From Desmonostoc muscorum LEGE 12446 (GTDB taxonomy: Bacteria; Cyanobacteriota; Cyanobacteriia; Cyanobacteriales; Nostocaceae), in contig NZ_JADEXS020000001.1 of assembly GCF_015207005.2 (NCBI RefSeq), positions 5,156,001 through 5,220,000 on the forward strand: a stretch of DNA of 64,000 bases, in the 5' to 3' direction. The notes beneath the pieces are model-generated. The model ran no database searches. It had not been told where the DNA came from and was given only the letters and a program-made list of their open reading frames with translations. Each line of letters opens with the position of its first letter. The stretch's first letter is position 1. The position numbers were made by a program, and so were the translations under genes. Shown piece after piece: positions 47,000 through 57,302 of the stretch.

Positions 47000-47552
47000 G
47001 ATTATTCCTTACAACGTCATGAGTGCTGTTAGCGGTAGCGGGGCGTTTAGCCCGTGATGAGTGCTGAGTTAAGAGTTAGGAATTAAGAGTTATTCTCCTT
47101 ACCTTTACGTCTCCTCATCCCCGCGTCCCCGCGTAAGAGCTTCTCCCCACTCCCCACTCCCCACTCCCCACTCCCTAGTTGCTTTGATTGTGAGTTTATT
47201 TGCTGATGGCAATAAATAATAATGCACCACTTGGCCGTTAGCATAATTATTTTTACCTTTCTTATGACTAAAGACAAATGCGAAAAAGGAGAGCTACTTA
47301 AGTCGCTCTCCAGATCATCAGGGTGCATCTACTTACCAGAGCATACCATTTTTGGTATGAGGGTTGTCACCAGTTTTATTATGAAGATTCCGTGAAGAGA
47401 CACCGGGAAAATACTGAGATGCGGGCATGGGGCATGGGGCATGGGGCATGGGGCATTGGAGGTGTGGGAGGAGAGAGAAGCATAAATTCTCTTTCTCCCC
47501 ACACTCCCCACACTCCCCACACTCCCCCATCTCCCCACCCCCACTCCCCACT
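47000..47552. other. Repeat-filled intergenic region
   Basis: No gene is visible. It contains CTCCCCACTCCCC heptamers (47145-47177), GGGGCATGGGGCATGGGGCA repeats (47427-47455) and CCCCACACTCCCCACACTCC repeats (47497-47527). Several open frames cross these arrays but are low-complexity translations of the repeats. Confidence 0.6.
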
Positions 47553-49028
47553 CTAGGCGTTGAGCTTTTTCTCAACCAATTCGTTAGTCAGCTTGGGATC
47601 GGCACGTTTGGCTGTCTTTTTCAAAACCTGTCCAACGAAGAAGCCTTTGAGGTTGGTGTTACCGTTGCGATACTTTTCTAGTTCTTTGGGATTGGCGGCT
47701 ATGACTTCATCAACGATGGGTTCGAGTACGGTAGGATCGGTGATTAGTTCTTGACCAGCAAAAGCTTTTTCCGGAGAAATACCACTGAGTAAGTCTGGCA
47801 GCTTTTCTTTGGCTTGGGCGTTGCTAATTTTGCCCGTTTCAATTCGGGTGATAATATCAGCTAAATTGCTGGGAGTTAGGGCGATCGCAGTGATACTGAG
47901 TTTTTGCTTATTGAGGTATCCTGCGATATCTTGAGTAATCCAGTTTGCAGCAGCTTTGGGATTTGCACCAGATGCGATCGCCGCTTCAAAATATTGGGAT
48001 ACAGGACGATCTTCTGTCAAGACTCGCGCATCATAAGCCGAAAGCCCCAATTCATTTTCGTAATGATGGCGTTTTTGGGCTGGTAGTTCTGGTAGTTCGC
48101 TACGCCATTTTTCTAACTCTTTGTCTGTCACCTCAATTGGCGCTAAATCTGGTTCGGGGAAATAGCGGTAATCGCTGGAACCTTCCTTCACCCGCATACT
48201 AATTGTACGTTGAGCGCCTTCTTCCCACAGACGAGTTTCTTGAATAATGCGATCGCCTGCTTCAATAGCTGCGATTTGGCGCTCAATTTCGTAGTCAATC
48301 GCCCGTTGGATGGCGCTGAAGGAGTTCATGTTTTTAATTTCTACTTTGGTGCCAAACTTCTCTTGTCCCAATGGACGCACGGAAATGTTGACATCGCAAC
48401 GTAAAGATCCTTCTTGCATGTTCCCGTCGCTGACACCGAGATAGCGGACAATCCGGCGCAACTCTTGGGCATATTCAGCAGCTTCGAGTCCAGAACGCAA
48501 GTCTGGTTCCGAGACAATTTCTACTAACGGTACACCTGCGCGATTGTAGTCTACCAAGGAATAGGTAGAACCCGAAAGGCGATCGCTGCCTGCGTGTACC
48601 AATTTTCCTGCATCTTCTTCCATGTGCAGACGCGTGATGCCAATGCGTTTGCGGGTGGGTTTTCCCTCAGCGTCTACCAACTCAATTTCTAACCAACCAT
48701 GTTCAGCGATCGGTAAGTCATATTGAGAAATTTGGTAATTTTTCGGTAAATCCGGATAAAAATACTGTTTACGGTCGAATTTGCTATATCTAGCGATTTG
48801 ACAATTCAGTGCCAAACCAGCTTTGACGGCGTATTCTAATACTTTTTGATTTAGTACAGGTAAGACCCCAGGTAAACCCATACAAACTGGGTCAATATTA
48901 GTATTGGGGTCACCACCGAATGCTGTAGAGCTACTGGAGAAAATCTTGGTATTAGTACTGAGTTGACAATGGGTTTCTAGACCAATAATCGCTTCGTACT
49001 CAGTTTTTACAGTTGTAGCAGAGGTCAT
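47553..49028 (-). CDS. gatB: Asp-tRNA(Asn)/Glu-tRNA(Gln) amidotransferase subunit B
   Basis: A 491-residue GatB, the tRNA-binding subunit of GatCAB, which amidates misacylated Glu-tRNA(Gln) and Asp-tRNA(Asn). The sequence has IGLETHCQLSTNTKIFSSSS, PGVLPVLNQKVLEYAVKAGL, DYNRAGVPLVEIVSEPDLRS and DVNISVRP, and the C-terminal YqeY-like helical domain ending GFFVGQVLKKTAKRADPKLT. Length is normal. gatA and gatC are not adjacent, which is usual in cyanobacteria. Confidence 0.97.
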   Translation of the reverse strand: MTSATTVKTEYEAIIGLETHCQLSTNTKIFSSSSTAFGGDPNTNIDPVCMGLPGVLPVLNQKVLEYAVKAGLALNCQIARYSKFDRKQYFYPDLPKNYQISQYDLPIAEHGWLEIELVDAEGKPTRKRIGITRLHMEEDAGKLVHAGSDRLSGSTYSLVDYNRAGVPLVEIVSEPDLRSGLEAAEYAQELRRIVRYLGVSDGNMQEGSLRCDVNISVRPLGQEKFGTKVEIKNMNSFSAIQRAIDYEIERQIAAIEAGDRIIQETRLWEEGAQRTISMRVKEGSSDYRYFPEPDLAPIEVTDKELEKWRSELPELPAQKRHHYENELGLSAYDARVLTEDRPVSQYFEAAIASGANPKAAANWITQDIAGYLNKQKLSITAIALTPSNLADIITRIETGKISNAQAKEKLPDLLSGISPEKAFAGQELITDPTVLEPIVDEVIAANPKELEKYRNGNTNLKGFFVGQVLKKTAKRADPKLTNELVEKKLNA

Positions 49029-49576
49029 AATATCACTAATTTGGGCATAATTCTTCCTTAGAGTACTATTGTAGCTGCCTCTGGAGTTGCCCTGAAGACG
49101 GTTAATTAGTGAATTATCCTGACTTGAAAAAACTGAGTAAGGTGTCTGTCATTAGTCATTGGTCATTTGTTATTAGTCATTGGTCATTTGTTATTTGTAA
49201 AAGACAAAACGTAACAGTTCAATATCATATATTTCTACTATATAAATGTTCCTCAAGGATTGATTTTGCATTTCTTTGCAATACTTAACTACTTTCTAAT
49301 TAAAAAAAGTTAATATAGATTAAAAATAATAACTAACATCATAATTTATTAAATTTATCAAGCTAAATTGAGAGTATGCTTAATGATTGAAGTCTAGTTG
49401 AAAAATTAAGTAAGTAGGTGCAAATAAAATTAAGTGTTTGTTTGAATATTAAAACCAAAAACAAAATTTATTTGTCCAAACTTGCTAACTAGATTGTCAA
49501 ACAAGGCGGTGAAAATCCGACCTTAAGCAAATAATCACAACGAAAACAAAAGTCAACTTAACAACAATCACGTAAG
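49029..49576. other. Intergenic region with GTCATTA-type repeats
   Basis: About 550 bases between divergent gatB and the stress protein gene. Tandem GTCATTAGTCATTGGTCATT heptamers lie at 49149-49198. The rest is AT-rich and should hold the promoter of the stress protein gene. No gene is seen. Confidence 0.55.
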
Positions 49577-50428
49577 ATGATACAAAAAATTTTGCTGGCT
49601 ATATCGGGATTGGGACATGCGGAAGAAATGCTCAAAACCCTCAAAGAAATCCCCTCAATTCAATCTGCAAAAGTTACAGTTTTGCATGTTGTTCAGGCCC
49701 AAAGTACTGCTGCTACCATGACATCTAAATGGGAAGATGGTGGTAAACTTTTGGCTAATGCCATTCAAACTTTAAACCTCGATCCTAGCCAGGTTTCTTC
49801 AATTTTGCGCCAAGGTGACCCCAAGGATGTAGTTTGTCAAGTAGCTGATGAAATCGACGCTGATTTAATTATCATGGGTTCACGGGGACTCAAGCGGCTA
49901 CAATCCATTTTATCCAACTCGGTCAGTCAGTACGTTTTTCAGCTATCTTCTCGCCCCATGTTGCTGGTCAAAGATGACATTTATGTCAAAAGAATTAAGC
50001 GCATTATGGTGGCAATAGACAATTCTGATGCAGCAAAAAATTGCTTGAAATTGGCACTATTTTTGCTGCGAGATATTCAGGGTGGTGAGTTGATTTTGGC
50101 AAATATTACCACAGATTTAGGCGGTAAAAAATCAGAAATAACTCAGGTTACTTCCGACAAAAATCCAGTTTTGGCAGCCGCCGTTGCAGAAGCTGAAAAA
50201 TTCGGCATCAAATCTCGTTGTTATATCAGCAGTGGCAAACCTGGTGAAGAAATTTGTCGATTAGCAGAGGAGTTGAATGTAGACTTATTATTGCTCGGTT
50301 CTCCAGATCGTCGTCCATCGATCGCTAAGAGTTTTGTTGATATCGACCGACTCATTGGCGCTTCTTTGTCTGATTATGTGCGAGTCAACGCCACCTGTCC
50401 AGTGTTATTAGCGCGAACTATCGATTAA
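49577..50428 (+). CDS. Universal stress protein with two Usp domains
   Basis: A 283-residue protein made of two tandem UspA folds. Domain 1 (about 1-135) ends in LIIMGSRGLKRLQSILSNSV with the GSRG-type ATP-binding motif; domain 2 (about 140-283) has RIMVAIDNSDAAKNCLKLAL and LLLLGSPDRRPS. The first motif suggests nucleotide binding; the second is degenerate. It probably helps stress survival, but the partner is unknown. No neighbour suggests a pathway. Confidence 0.9.
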   Translation: MIQKILLAISGLGHAEEMLKTLKEIPSIQSAKVTVLHVVQAQSTAATMTSKWEDGGKLLANAIQTLNLDPSQVSSILRQGDPKDVVCQVADEIDADLIIMGSRGLKRLQSILSNSVSQYVFQLSSRPMLLVKDDIYVKRIKRIMVAIDNSDAAKNCLKLALFLLRDIQGGELILANITTDLGGKKSEITQVTSDKNPVLAAAVAEAEKFGIKSRCYISSGKPGEEICRLAEELNVDLLLLGSPDRRPSIAKSFVDIDRLIGASLSDYVRVNATCPVLLARTID

Positions 50429-50574
50429 GTTAAAAAGTGCTGAGTATCAGAATTATCGTACTCACATAGCAAACAAGTCAGATTTTGCCTTTACTACTGG
50501 GCACGTTGATACAGCAGATTTCAAGAAGCGTGAAGTACAGCATCTAGGTATTAAAGTGAGGTATAGAGCTATTC

Positions 50575-50647
50575 TAATTCTGTTAGCGCAGCGGGGCGTA
50601 GCCCATTCTGACGGTCGGCGGAGCGTCTCCGGCTCCGCTCCTGAATT
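50575..50647. repeat. Dispersed GC-rich palindromic repeat
   Basis: TTAGCGCAGCGGGGCGTAGC and CGGCGGAGCGTCTCCGGCTC are parts of a repeat family scattered in Nostoc genomes; related pieces are at about 264-290, 4415-4440, 8695-8760, 26541-26585 and 53572-53640. No gene is here. Confidence 0.65.
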
Positions 50648-50655
50648 CTGCTGTA

Positions 50656-50690
50656 AATAAAAACCCCTACATGATTAATGCAGGGATTTT
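50656..50690 (-). terminator. Terminator of psbM
   Basis: Read on the minus strand, CCCTGCA pairs with TGTAGGG around a 7-base loop and is followed by a TTTTTAT run. It begins about 20 bases past the psbM stop codon. Confidence 0.75.
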
Positions 50691-50707
50691 ATTTTATACA
50701 CAAACCC

Positions 50708-50824
50708 TTAAGTATCTTTTCCACCTTCGCGGCTAGCAGTTTGGATGTACAGAATTAGTAAAAACACAGAGGGCACAAGTACGAACAAAATGCTCGCTAC
50801 GAACCCCAGGTCGTTAACTTGCAT
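50708..50824 (-). CDS. psbM: Photosystem II reaction centre protein M
   Basis: A 38-residue single-span membrane protein: it begins [20 protein letters not shown] and ends with the [13 protein letters not shown] tail. It matches PsbM, which lies at the PSII dimer interface. A GAGAGG sequence about ten bases upstream of the ATG is a likely ribosome binding site. Its own hairpin terminator follows, so it is probably monocistronic. Confidence 0.97.
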   Translation of the reverse strand: MQVNDLGFVASILFVLVPSVFLLILYIQTASREGGKDT

Positions 50825-50941
50825 GGCAAAAAAGCCTCTCTTAAATTTCCAATCAACACCATTAGGATATCATCATCGATGACAGAGTTGGCTCAAATTT
50901 TTTACTTACTTAAATGCTAGCGACGCATAATTCCAAAAAAC

Positions 50942-51238
50942 TTAAGGCTTTGTGACCACACTGACAGGGCCATTCACTAAAGTTTGACAAGCAAGACGGT
51001 AATTGTCGGGTTTTTTCTTTAATTTCCGGTTCTCTACGTCAGTACGGGGGGAAAGATTCTGTTGTCCTTCCACTATCTCGACAATGCAAGTGCCACACTG
51101 ACCGTAGCCACCGCAATTTGTCATCTTGCCAATCAACGTATATATATCAATGTTATTTTGCATCGCTTTGAGTCGGAGATTTGCACCATCCGCCGCCACT
51201 ACTTCTTTATTTTCTTTAACGAATTTGATATTACCCAT
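50942..51238 (-). CDS. [2Fe-2S] ferredoxin-like protein
   Basis: A 98-residue ferredoxin-fold protein. The cluster ligands are in [12 protein letters not shown] with a distal Cys in [13 protein letters not shown]; the C-x5-C-x2-C spacing differs slightly from the plant-type photosynthetic ferredoxin C-x4-C-x2-C. This and the basic surface place it among the divergent cyanobacterial ferredoxins rather than PetF. It lies between psbM and psbK on the same strand, but its electron partners are unknown. Confidence 0.88.
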   Translation of the reverse strand: MGNIKFVKENKEVVAADGANLRLKAMQNNIDIYTLIGKMTNCGGYGQCGTCIVEIVEGQQNLSPRTDVENRKLKKKPDNYRLACQTLVNGPVSVVTKP

Positions 51239-51369
51239 AGCTAGATTCCTCCTTGACTGTAAGCTTTGCTTTCAAGGCTTCATATTGACATGGCTTGATT
51301 CATATCTTACTTATTATCATAATTCATTACAAAATATTAATAAATGTTAATTTAACGAATATAACGCCA

Positions 51370-51400
51370 CAAAAATAGGACAGGCATAGTACCTGTCCTA
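51370..51400 (-). terminator. Terminator of psbK
   Basis: On the minus strand AGGACAGG, a 7-base loop, CCTGTCCT and then ATTTTTG. It lies about 25 bases after the psbK stop. Confidence 0.8.
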
Positions 51401-51425
51401 ATAAACAATTGAAAGATAAATTAAC

Positions 51426-51563
51426 TTACCTAAACCCCACAGCTGCTTGCCAAACGAAAGCAAGCAACAAGAAGAATACGGGGATAACTGGGAGAACATC
51501 CACTAAGGGATCAAAGATTTGGTAAGCTTCAGGCAGTTTTGCTAATAAAAGTGCTGCTTCCAT
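51426..51563 (-). CDS. psbK: Photosystem II reaction centre protein K
   Basis: A 45-residue precursor. The first eight residues (MEAALLLA) are the short propeptide removed in mature PsbK; the mature part starts [20 protein letters not shown] and ends [10 protein letters not shown]. One membrane span, near CP43. It follows tgt on the same strand by 95 bases, a pairing common in cyanobacteria. Confidence 0.97.
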
Positions 51564-51658
51564 GTTTGTTTAAATCCACCTATCCAACACAGCGTTAATA
51601 ATTGAGAAATATCTTAACATGGTTTGGTCATTGGTCATTGGTCATTTGTCATTTGTCA

Positions 51659-52816
<1,158 letters not shown>

Positions 52817-52860
52817 TTAAATTTTTGAAGATGCGCCTATATAACTTACGCAAAACTACA

Positions 52861-52896
52861 TGATGTAGGGGCAATTTATGAATTGCCCCTACATCA
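52861..52896. repeat. Perfect palindrome between two minus-strand genes
   Basis: GATGTAGGGGCAATT, loop TATG, then the exact inverse AATTGCCCCTACATC. A strong hairpin located after the stop of the gene at 52939 and before tgt; it may terminate transcription. It resembles a dispersed cyanobacterial repeat. Confidence 0.75.
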
Positions 52897-52938
52897 ATAA
52901 AGCGCAGCCTCACATAAAATTTGTATAACAGTTGCTAT

Positions 52939-53391
52939 TTAGAAACAATCAGAACAATCATCATCAATTTCTGCATCCCACCTAGCTGAGAGTACTTGCT
53001 CCATCATCGCTTCTATGGCGCTGACATTGAAGCTTCGCTCACGTCGCTCTTGCAGAGGAGTTGACCGAGGGATCAATCGTAGACACACTCCTTCTTGCAT
53101 CAAATCAAAGTAGGTTTCTTCTGGTGACGACTGTTTGAGTTCTAAGTAATCAAAACTACAAAGATTCAAATATAGCGCGTGGTTAGCCACTAAGGTAGAC
53201 CTTTGTGGATTGGCAAAAACTTCCATCACATCCCCTTCACCCTCGCTCAGTACCTTATCTTCTTGGGTGTAGATGTAGTGGACTCGACCTAAATCTGTCA
53301 GCAATCGCCGCATGTCGAGCTTGTTCACAATGATGCCCGCGTTCACAATGCACGGAGCTGGTATCCTGGCGTCGGGTAGATGGTGACTCAT
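52939..53391 (-). CDS. Conserved cyanobacterial hypothetical protein
   Basis: A 150-residue soluble protein with no membrane segment or signal. It has a beta-rich middle (NHALYLNLCSFDYLELKQSS) and ends with an acidic, Cys-containing tail (DDDCSDCF) that might bind metal. I know of no assigned function. It is a single gene with a likely promoter in the long gap upstream. Confidence 0.6.
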   Translation of the reverse strand: MSHHLPDARIPAPCIVNAGIIVNKLDMRRLLTDLGRVHYIYTQEDKVLSEGEGDVMEVFANPQRSTLVANHALYLNLCSFDYLELKQSSPEETYFDLMQEGVCLRLIPRSTPLQERRERSFNVSAIEAMMEQVLSARWDAEIDDDCSDCF

Positions 53392-54178
53392 AGGGAAATA
53401 GCGATTGAGCTACGGAGAGTTACAACATAGCTAAACAGTCAGATTGAATAGCTTGTTTACTCCCTATATTTAAAAAAATATCAATTTTTTGGGGCGATCG
53501 TCTATTGAGGGTGCCAATTTTAGATTTTAGATTTTAGATTTTAGATTTTAGATTATTTCGGTACTCCTTTCCTGCGGAACGCTACGCGAACGGAGAAGCA
53601 AGCTACATGCCCCGCCTAAGCGTGGGCGGAACAAATCCAAAATCCAAAATTTCAAATCATAACGCCCCGCACCCCAAGTGGCGCGGGGTCAATCCAAAAT
53701 CGCAAATCTAAAATCCAAAATTGTTTGACACTTTCCCAAATTGAATTCGAGAGATTTGCTGGAGCAACGGGTTTAATTAGATTAGGTTTCTTGCGTCACC
53801 TAAGCTAGAGGTGGTTCTCTCCCCTTTCCACTATTGGCATCTTAGCATGTTGACGCTTTCTTAAATTCTGCGTTAGTGCTGCATCTCCAATCCCAAAATG
53901 TGGATTTTTCTACCTAGCGCCCCAGTTCATAATCTGGAGTCAGTTTTTAGTTAACAAATACAAAACACTAATTTTGCTCCTTGATGGAATTGTAATTTTA
54001 CTCAGCACAGATTGTATAAAAAACACTGTTGTAAATGGGATTACCACTTAGCTCAGCATAACAAAATTTTCTGGGATAATCTCTAATGGAAGTAAATCTT
54101 ATCTAAAGCTTTAAAGTTGAAAGATGTCATTTGTACTGAAACTTAGATTATTTTCCAGCAATTAACAATCTAACTCAA
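53392..54178. other. Gene-poor region with tandem and dispersed repeats
   Basis: About 790 bases. TTTTAGATTTTAGATTTTAG repeats lie at 53517-53553, a GC-rich dispersed repeat at 53572-53640, and AATCCAAAAT-type repeats at 53633-53722, which are the inverse of the first array. The last 400 bases are AT-rich and should contain the cobS promoter. No riboswitch motif for cobalamin was recognised, and no gene is seen. Confidence 0.55.
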
Positions 54179-54952
54179 ATGATCAAACAGCAACAATGGT
54201 GGAAAAACCTGCTGTTAAACCTAGCGGCGAGTATTATATTTTACACAGTTATTCCACTGCCGTATTTGAATGGATTAGATTTTCGGGGTGTGGCAGGTCT
54301 AGTCTCGACTGTAGGGTTGATAATTGGGGGAATTTTAGGGTTACTGGACACGGGGATGAATTATATTGGTATACCAGTGCTAACTCGTAGTGCTTTGGTA
54401 GTAAGTCTTTGGATTGCGATAACTGGAGGGCTGCATTTAGATGGGGCAATGGATACTGCCGATGGCTTGGCAGTGGGTGATCCAGATCGGCGATTGGAAG
54501 TAATGGCGGATAGTGCCACAGGTGCCTTTGGGGCAATGGCAGCGATCGCCTTAGTACTATTAAAAATAACAGCTTTAACGGATATGCCAGACAACCGTTG
54601 GCTGGTGTTGATGGCTGCTTGTGGTTGGGGACGCTGGGGACAGCAAGTAGCGATCGCTCGATATCCTTACCTCAAACCAACTGGCAAAGGTGCTTTTCAC
54701 AAACAAGCCATTCGTTCTTACAAGGATTTGTTACCGGGATTGTTATTGTTGTTGGGTTTGAGTGGTTTACTCTGGCTGATAGATAAACAGCAGTTATTTT
54801 TGGCAATCGGAATGATAGTTGCTGGAAGTGCGATCGCCATTTTCACAGCAGCCTGGTTCAACCACAAATTAGGCGGACACACGGGAGATACCTACGGCGC
54901 AGTCGTTGAGTGGACTGAAGCCTTATTTTTGTGTGTATTGACTGCTTTTTAG
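54179..54952 (+). CDS. cobS: Adenosylcobinamide-GDP ribazoletransferase (cobalamin synthase)
   Basis: A 257-residue integral membrane enzyme that joins adenosylcobinamide-GDP and alpha-ribazole in the last stage of cobalamin synthesis. The [20 protein letters not shown] motif (Asp-rich, Mg-binding) and the following [13 protein letters not shown] are typical, and there are about six hydrophobic segments. The closing stretch [20 protein letters not shown] is also conserved. It stands alone here, with no other cob gene beside it. Confidence 0.95.
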   Translation: MIKQQQWWKNLLLNLAASIIFYTVIPLPYLNGLDFRGVAGLVSTVGLIIGGILGLLDTGMNYIGIPVLTRSALVVSLWIAITGGLHLDGAMDTADGLAVGDPDRRLEVMADSATGAFGAMAAIALVLLKITALTDMPDNRWLVLMAACGWGRWGQQVAIARYPYLKPTGKGAFHKQAIRSYKDLLPGLLLLLGLSGLLWLIDKQQLFLAIGMIVAGSAIAIFTAAWFNHKLGGHTGDTYGAVVEWTEALFLCVLTAF

Positions 54953-55088
54953 GGAGTGGGGAGTGGGGAGTGGGGAGATGGGGAGATGAGGGAGATGAGG
55001 GAGATGAGGGAGATGGGGAGGCAGGGGAGCAGGGAGCAGGGGAGAAAATCTTCCCCTCTGCCCCCCGCCCCCTGCCCCCCTGCCCCCC

Positions 55089-55294
55089 CAGGGCTGTTTC
55101 ATTCCATTTCAAACAGGATTTGTCAAGATGGTTAGCAAGAAAATTGTAAGTAAGCGTGACGAAGAGATGAACATTTAAGCACTGAAATATCAGTAAAATA
55201 GTTGGTTTCATCGGCACGCCAGTAACAAAATAACTAATTTTTAATCGCTAGAACCCTTGATTTTTAAAGCTCTTTGGGGAATGAATCAGCCCTG
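55089..55294. mobile_element. 206-bp MITE, copy B
   Basis: The left end is CAGGGCTGTTTCATTCC and the right end GGAATGAATCAGCCCTG (one mismatch to a perfect inverse). The whole sequence aligns with copy A (20928-21133) at equal length with scattered substitutions. It is inserted in a CTGCCCCC-type repeat, which hides any target duplication. Confidence 0.85.
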
Positions 55295-55360
55295 CCTGCC
55301 CCCCTGCTTCTTCCCAATGCCCAATCCCCACTCCCCACTCCCCACTCCCCACTCCCCACT

Positions 55361-55840
55361 TCATTTAATCGGTTGCAATTTTGTCACCTTGAGTTTAAAA
55401 GCCCCAACTCCAGTTTCTCCAAAAGACCGGACGCGGATAACATAAGTCCCTGTCTCTACGATGCGAGTAAATAGGAGAGAATTGCTACTACCATCAGGGC
55501 CGTCATCATTTTCTGCTAAAGTGGAACCATCGGGTGCTAGCAGTGTGATGATGCTGTCAAAACTTTCAGACGAGAGGTCAACTGCTAAATTATCGCCCTT
55601 GTCTAGCTTGACTGTGTAATCACGGGCAAACCCACCTTGACCTGTGGGAATGTCTTTGTCTGAAAGGCTATCAGAAAATTCAGTACTGTTAGATAAAGGA
55701 ATTGGACTATACAACTTATTTTGAGCCAAAGCTGCACTTGTACTTGTAACTATTGCCAGCAACGTGGCAGGAACGACGATCAATTGTTTTAAACCCGCCG
55801 CAAAAGCTTTATTCATACATTTCAAGCAATTTTTCCACAA
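55361..55840 (-). CDS. Secreted PPC-domain protein
   Basis: A 159-residue exported protein with a signal peptide (AAGLKQLIVVPATLLAIVTS, ending near ALAQ). The mature part is a bacterial pre-peptidase C-terminal beta-sandwich domain: YTVKLDKGDNLAVDLSSESF, DSIITLLAPDGSTLAENDDG and GTYVIRVRSFGETGVGAFKL. Such domains are found on secreted proteases and sometimes alone; here no enzyme domain is attached. Role unknown, probably a binding module in the periplasm or outside. Confidence 0.82.
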   Translation of the reverse strand: MWKNCLKCMNKAFAAGLKQLIVVPATLLAIVTSTSAALAQNKLYSPIPLSNSTEFSDSLSDKDIPTGQGGFARDYTVKLDKGDNLAVDLSSESFDSIITLLAPDGSTLAENDDGPDGSSNSLLFTRIVETGTYVIRVRSFGETGVGAFKLKVTKLQPIK

Positions 55841-55901
55841 AAATAGGGTAAATTGGTCAACTCATACACTTTTGTGTTGTCGTTGCCCATTAATTCTGGA
55901 T

Positions 55902-56579
55902 TTATCCGTCTTTGACGGTAGTGGCTACTGCTACTAGTCCTAAGACTACAATTCCATACTCACGAAGTGTTTGCACAGCAGATCTGGCAGTAGCACCAGT
56001 AGTATAAATGTCGTCCACTAACAGCACTGGGACATTTGGAGGGCTATGGCGAAAATCTTGCCCAACAGCAAAAGCTTTGGACAAGTTTTGTTCTCGCCCA
56101 GATACAGATAAACCAAATTGTGCTTCAGTTTGTCGCACTCTTGTTAATCCATTTAGTTTCAATTTTAATCCAGTTATTTCGCAGAAGCTTTGTCCTATTA
56201 GTGCAGCTTGATTGTATTTTCGTTGCCTTTGCTTGCTAGCGTGGAGTGGGATGGGAACTACCACAGTCTGGCTATCTCGTCGGGGTGAATTTAACAACCA
56301 AGATTCTCCTAACCATTGACCCAAAGGACGAGCTATTTGGGGCTGATTTTCGTATTTCAACGCCGCCATCGCCCTTTTGACTGGACCCCCATACTGACCC
56401 CAGACAAACACTGGTAGTTGTTCTTGCCACAAAGAAATTCGGTCTTGACGTTGACATTTTTGCAGTTGTTTAGTGCAGTTATGACAGATTTCTTGGGAAG
56501 TCGAGCGTTGGCACAGTGGGCAATGGGATTGGAGAAAAAGATTAAGTAAGCTTGTGAAATTTTTAGTCCAAGTGTGCAT
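55902..56579 (-). CDS. ComF family phosphoribosyltransferase-like protein
   Basis: A 225-residue ComF-type protein. The N-terminal zinc-finger Cys are in CPLCQRSTSQEICHNC. The C-terminal phosphoribosyltransferase-like domain has the PRPP-binding motif VLLVDDIYTTGATA. In naturally transformable bacteria ComF helps DNA uptake or processing, likely at the inner side of the membrane. Cyanobacterial homologues are needed for competence in some species. Single gene. Confidence 0.92.
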   Translation of the reverse strand: MHTWTKNFTSLLNLFLQSHCPLCQRSTSQEICHNCTKQLQKCQRQDRISLWQEQLPVFVWGQYGGPVKRAMAALKYENQPQIARPLGQWLGESWLLNSPRRDSQTVVVPIPLHASKQRQRKYNQAALIGQSFCEITGLKLKLNGLTRVRQTEAQFGLSVSGREQNLSKAFAVGQDFRHSPPNVPVLLVDDIYTTGATARSAVQTLREYGIVVLGLVAVATTVKDG

Positions 56580-56651
56580 TTAGAATTGTCCTTTGTCCCT
56601 TGTCATTTGTCTTTTGTTAGTTAACAATGCCCCATGCCCAATGCCCCATGA

Positions 56652-57143
56652 CTAATGACCATTAAGCAATGACTTAAGATAGACACGATCGCACCTTGTT
56701 GTTTCAACTCCCGTTGCTGCTTTGTAGCCGTTGCTTTCATACAGCTTGACTGCTTCTACCAAAACGCTGGCAGTTTCAATCCAAATTTGCTCAAAACCAC
56801 GTTCGGCGATCGCTACTTCTAGCTGTTGTAACAAATATTTCCCCAATCCTAAACCCCTAATGCTCGGTAAAAGATACATTTTGCGGATTTCTACAGCTTT
56901 TTTACCACGTTTGATGGGGTAGTATGCCCCAGTACCTACTAACTGGCTTTGGTGTTCAATTACCCAAAACTCTCCCCCAGTAGCTAAATAAAATTCCTCT
57001 ACTTGCAGCACGTCTCGATCTGCACCGTTTGGTTCCCAACCCAAACCGTATTCTGATAATACATAATTGATCACTTGGGCAGCTCTGGTGCGATCGCTTT
57101 GCACCCAATCACGAATTAAAAAGTCTTGATAATATTTTTTCAT
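56652..57143 (-). CDS. GNAT N-acetyltransferase
   Basis: A 163-residue acetyltransferase. The acetyl-CoA binding part is MYLLPSIRGLGLGKYLLQQL with the R/Q-x-x-G-x-G/A pattern, followed by IWIETASVLVEAVKLYESNG. The acceptor is unknown. It lies just downstream of the GH10-like gene with a 160-base gap and may be expressed with it or separately. Confidence 0.87.
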   Translation of the reverse strand: MKKYYQDFLIRDWVQSDRTRAAQVINYVLSEYGLGWEPNGADRDVLQVEEFYLATGGEFWVIEHQSQLVGTGAYYPIKRGKKAVEIRKMYLLPSIRGLGLGKYLLQQLEVAIAERGFEQIWIETASVLVEAVKLYESNGYKAATGVETTRCDRVYLKSLLNGH

Positions 57144-57302
57144 ACCATTTGCTGGTCAAGTTTACACAGAAGTTTTTTCTGGCTCTATATCCCAATTTAC
57201 TCAGCAAATAGCAATTCTTGCAGATTTTAGTTCTAGCGCTTCTAACTATCTCACTTCTGTGCATCTGGAGCGCTTGTGCTTGATAACTTTCATCGATAAA
57301 TG

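Noticed and set aside
53392..54178. Cobalamin riboswitch upstream of cobS
   Set aside because: The expected conserved boxes were looked for by eye and not found; only repeats and AT-rich DNA are present.
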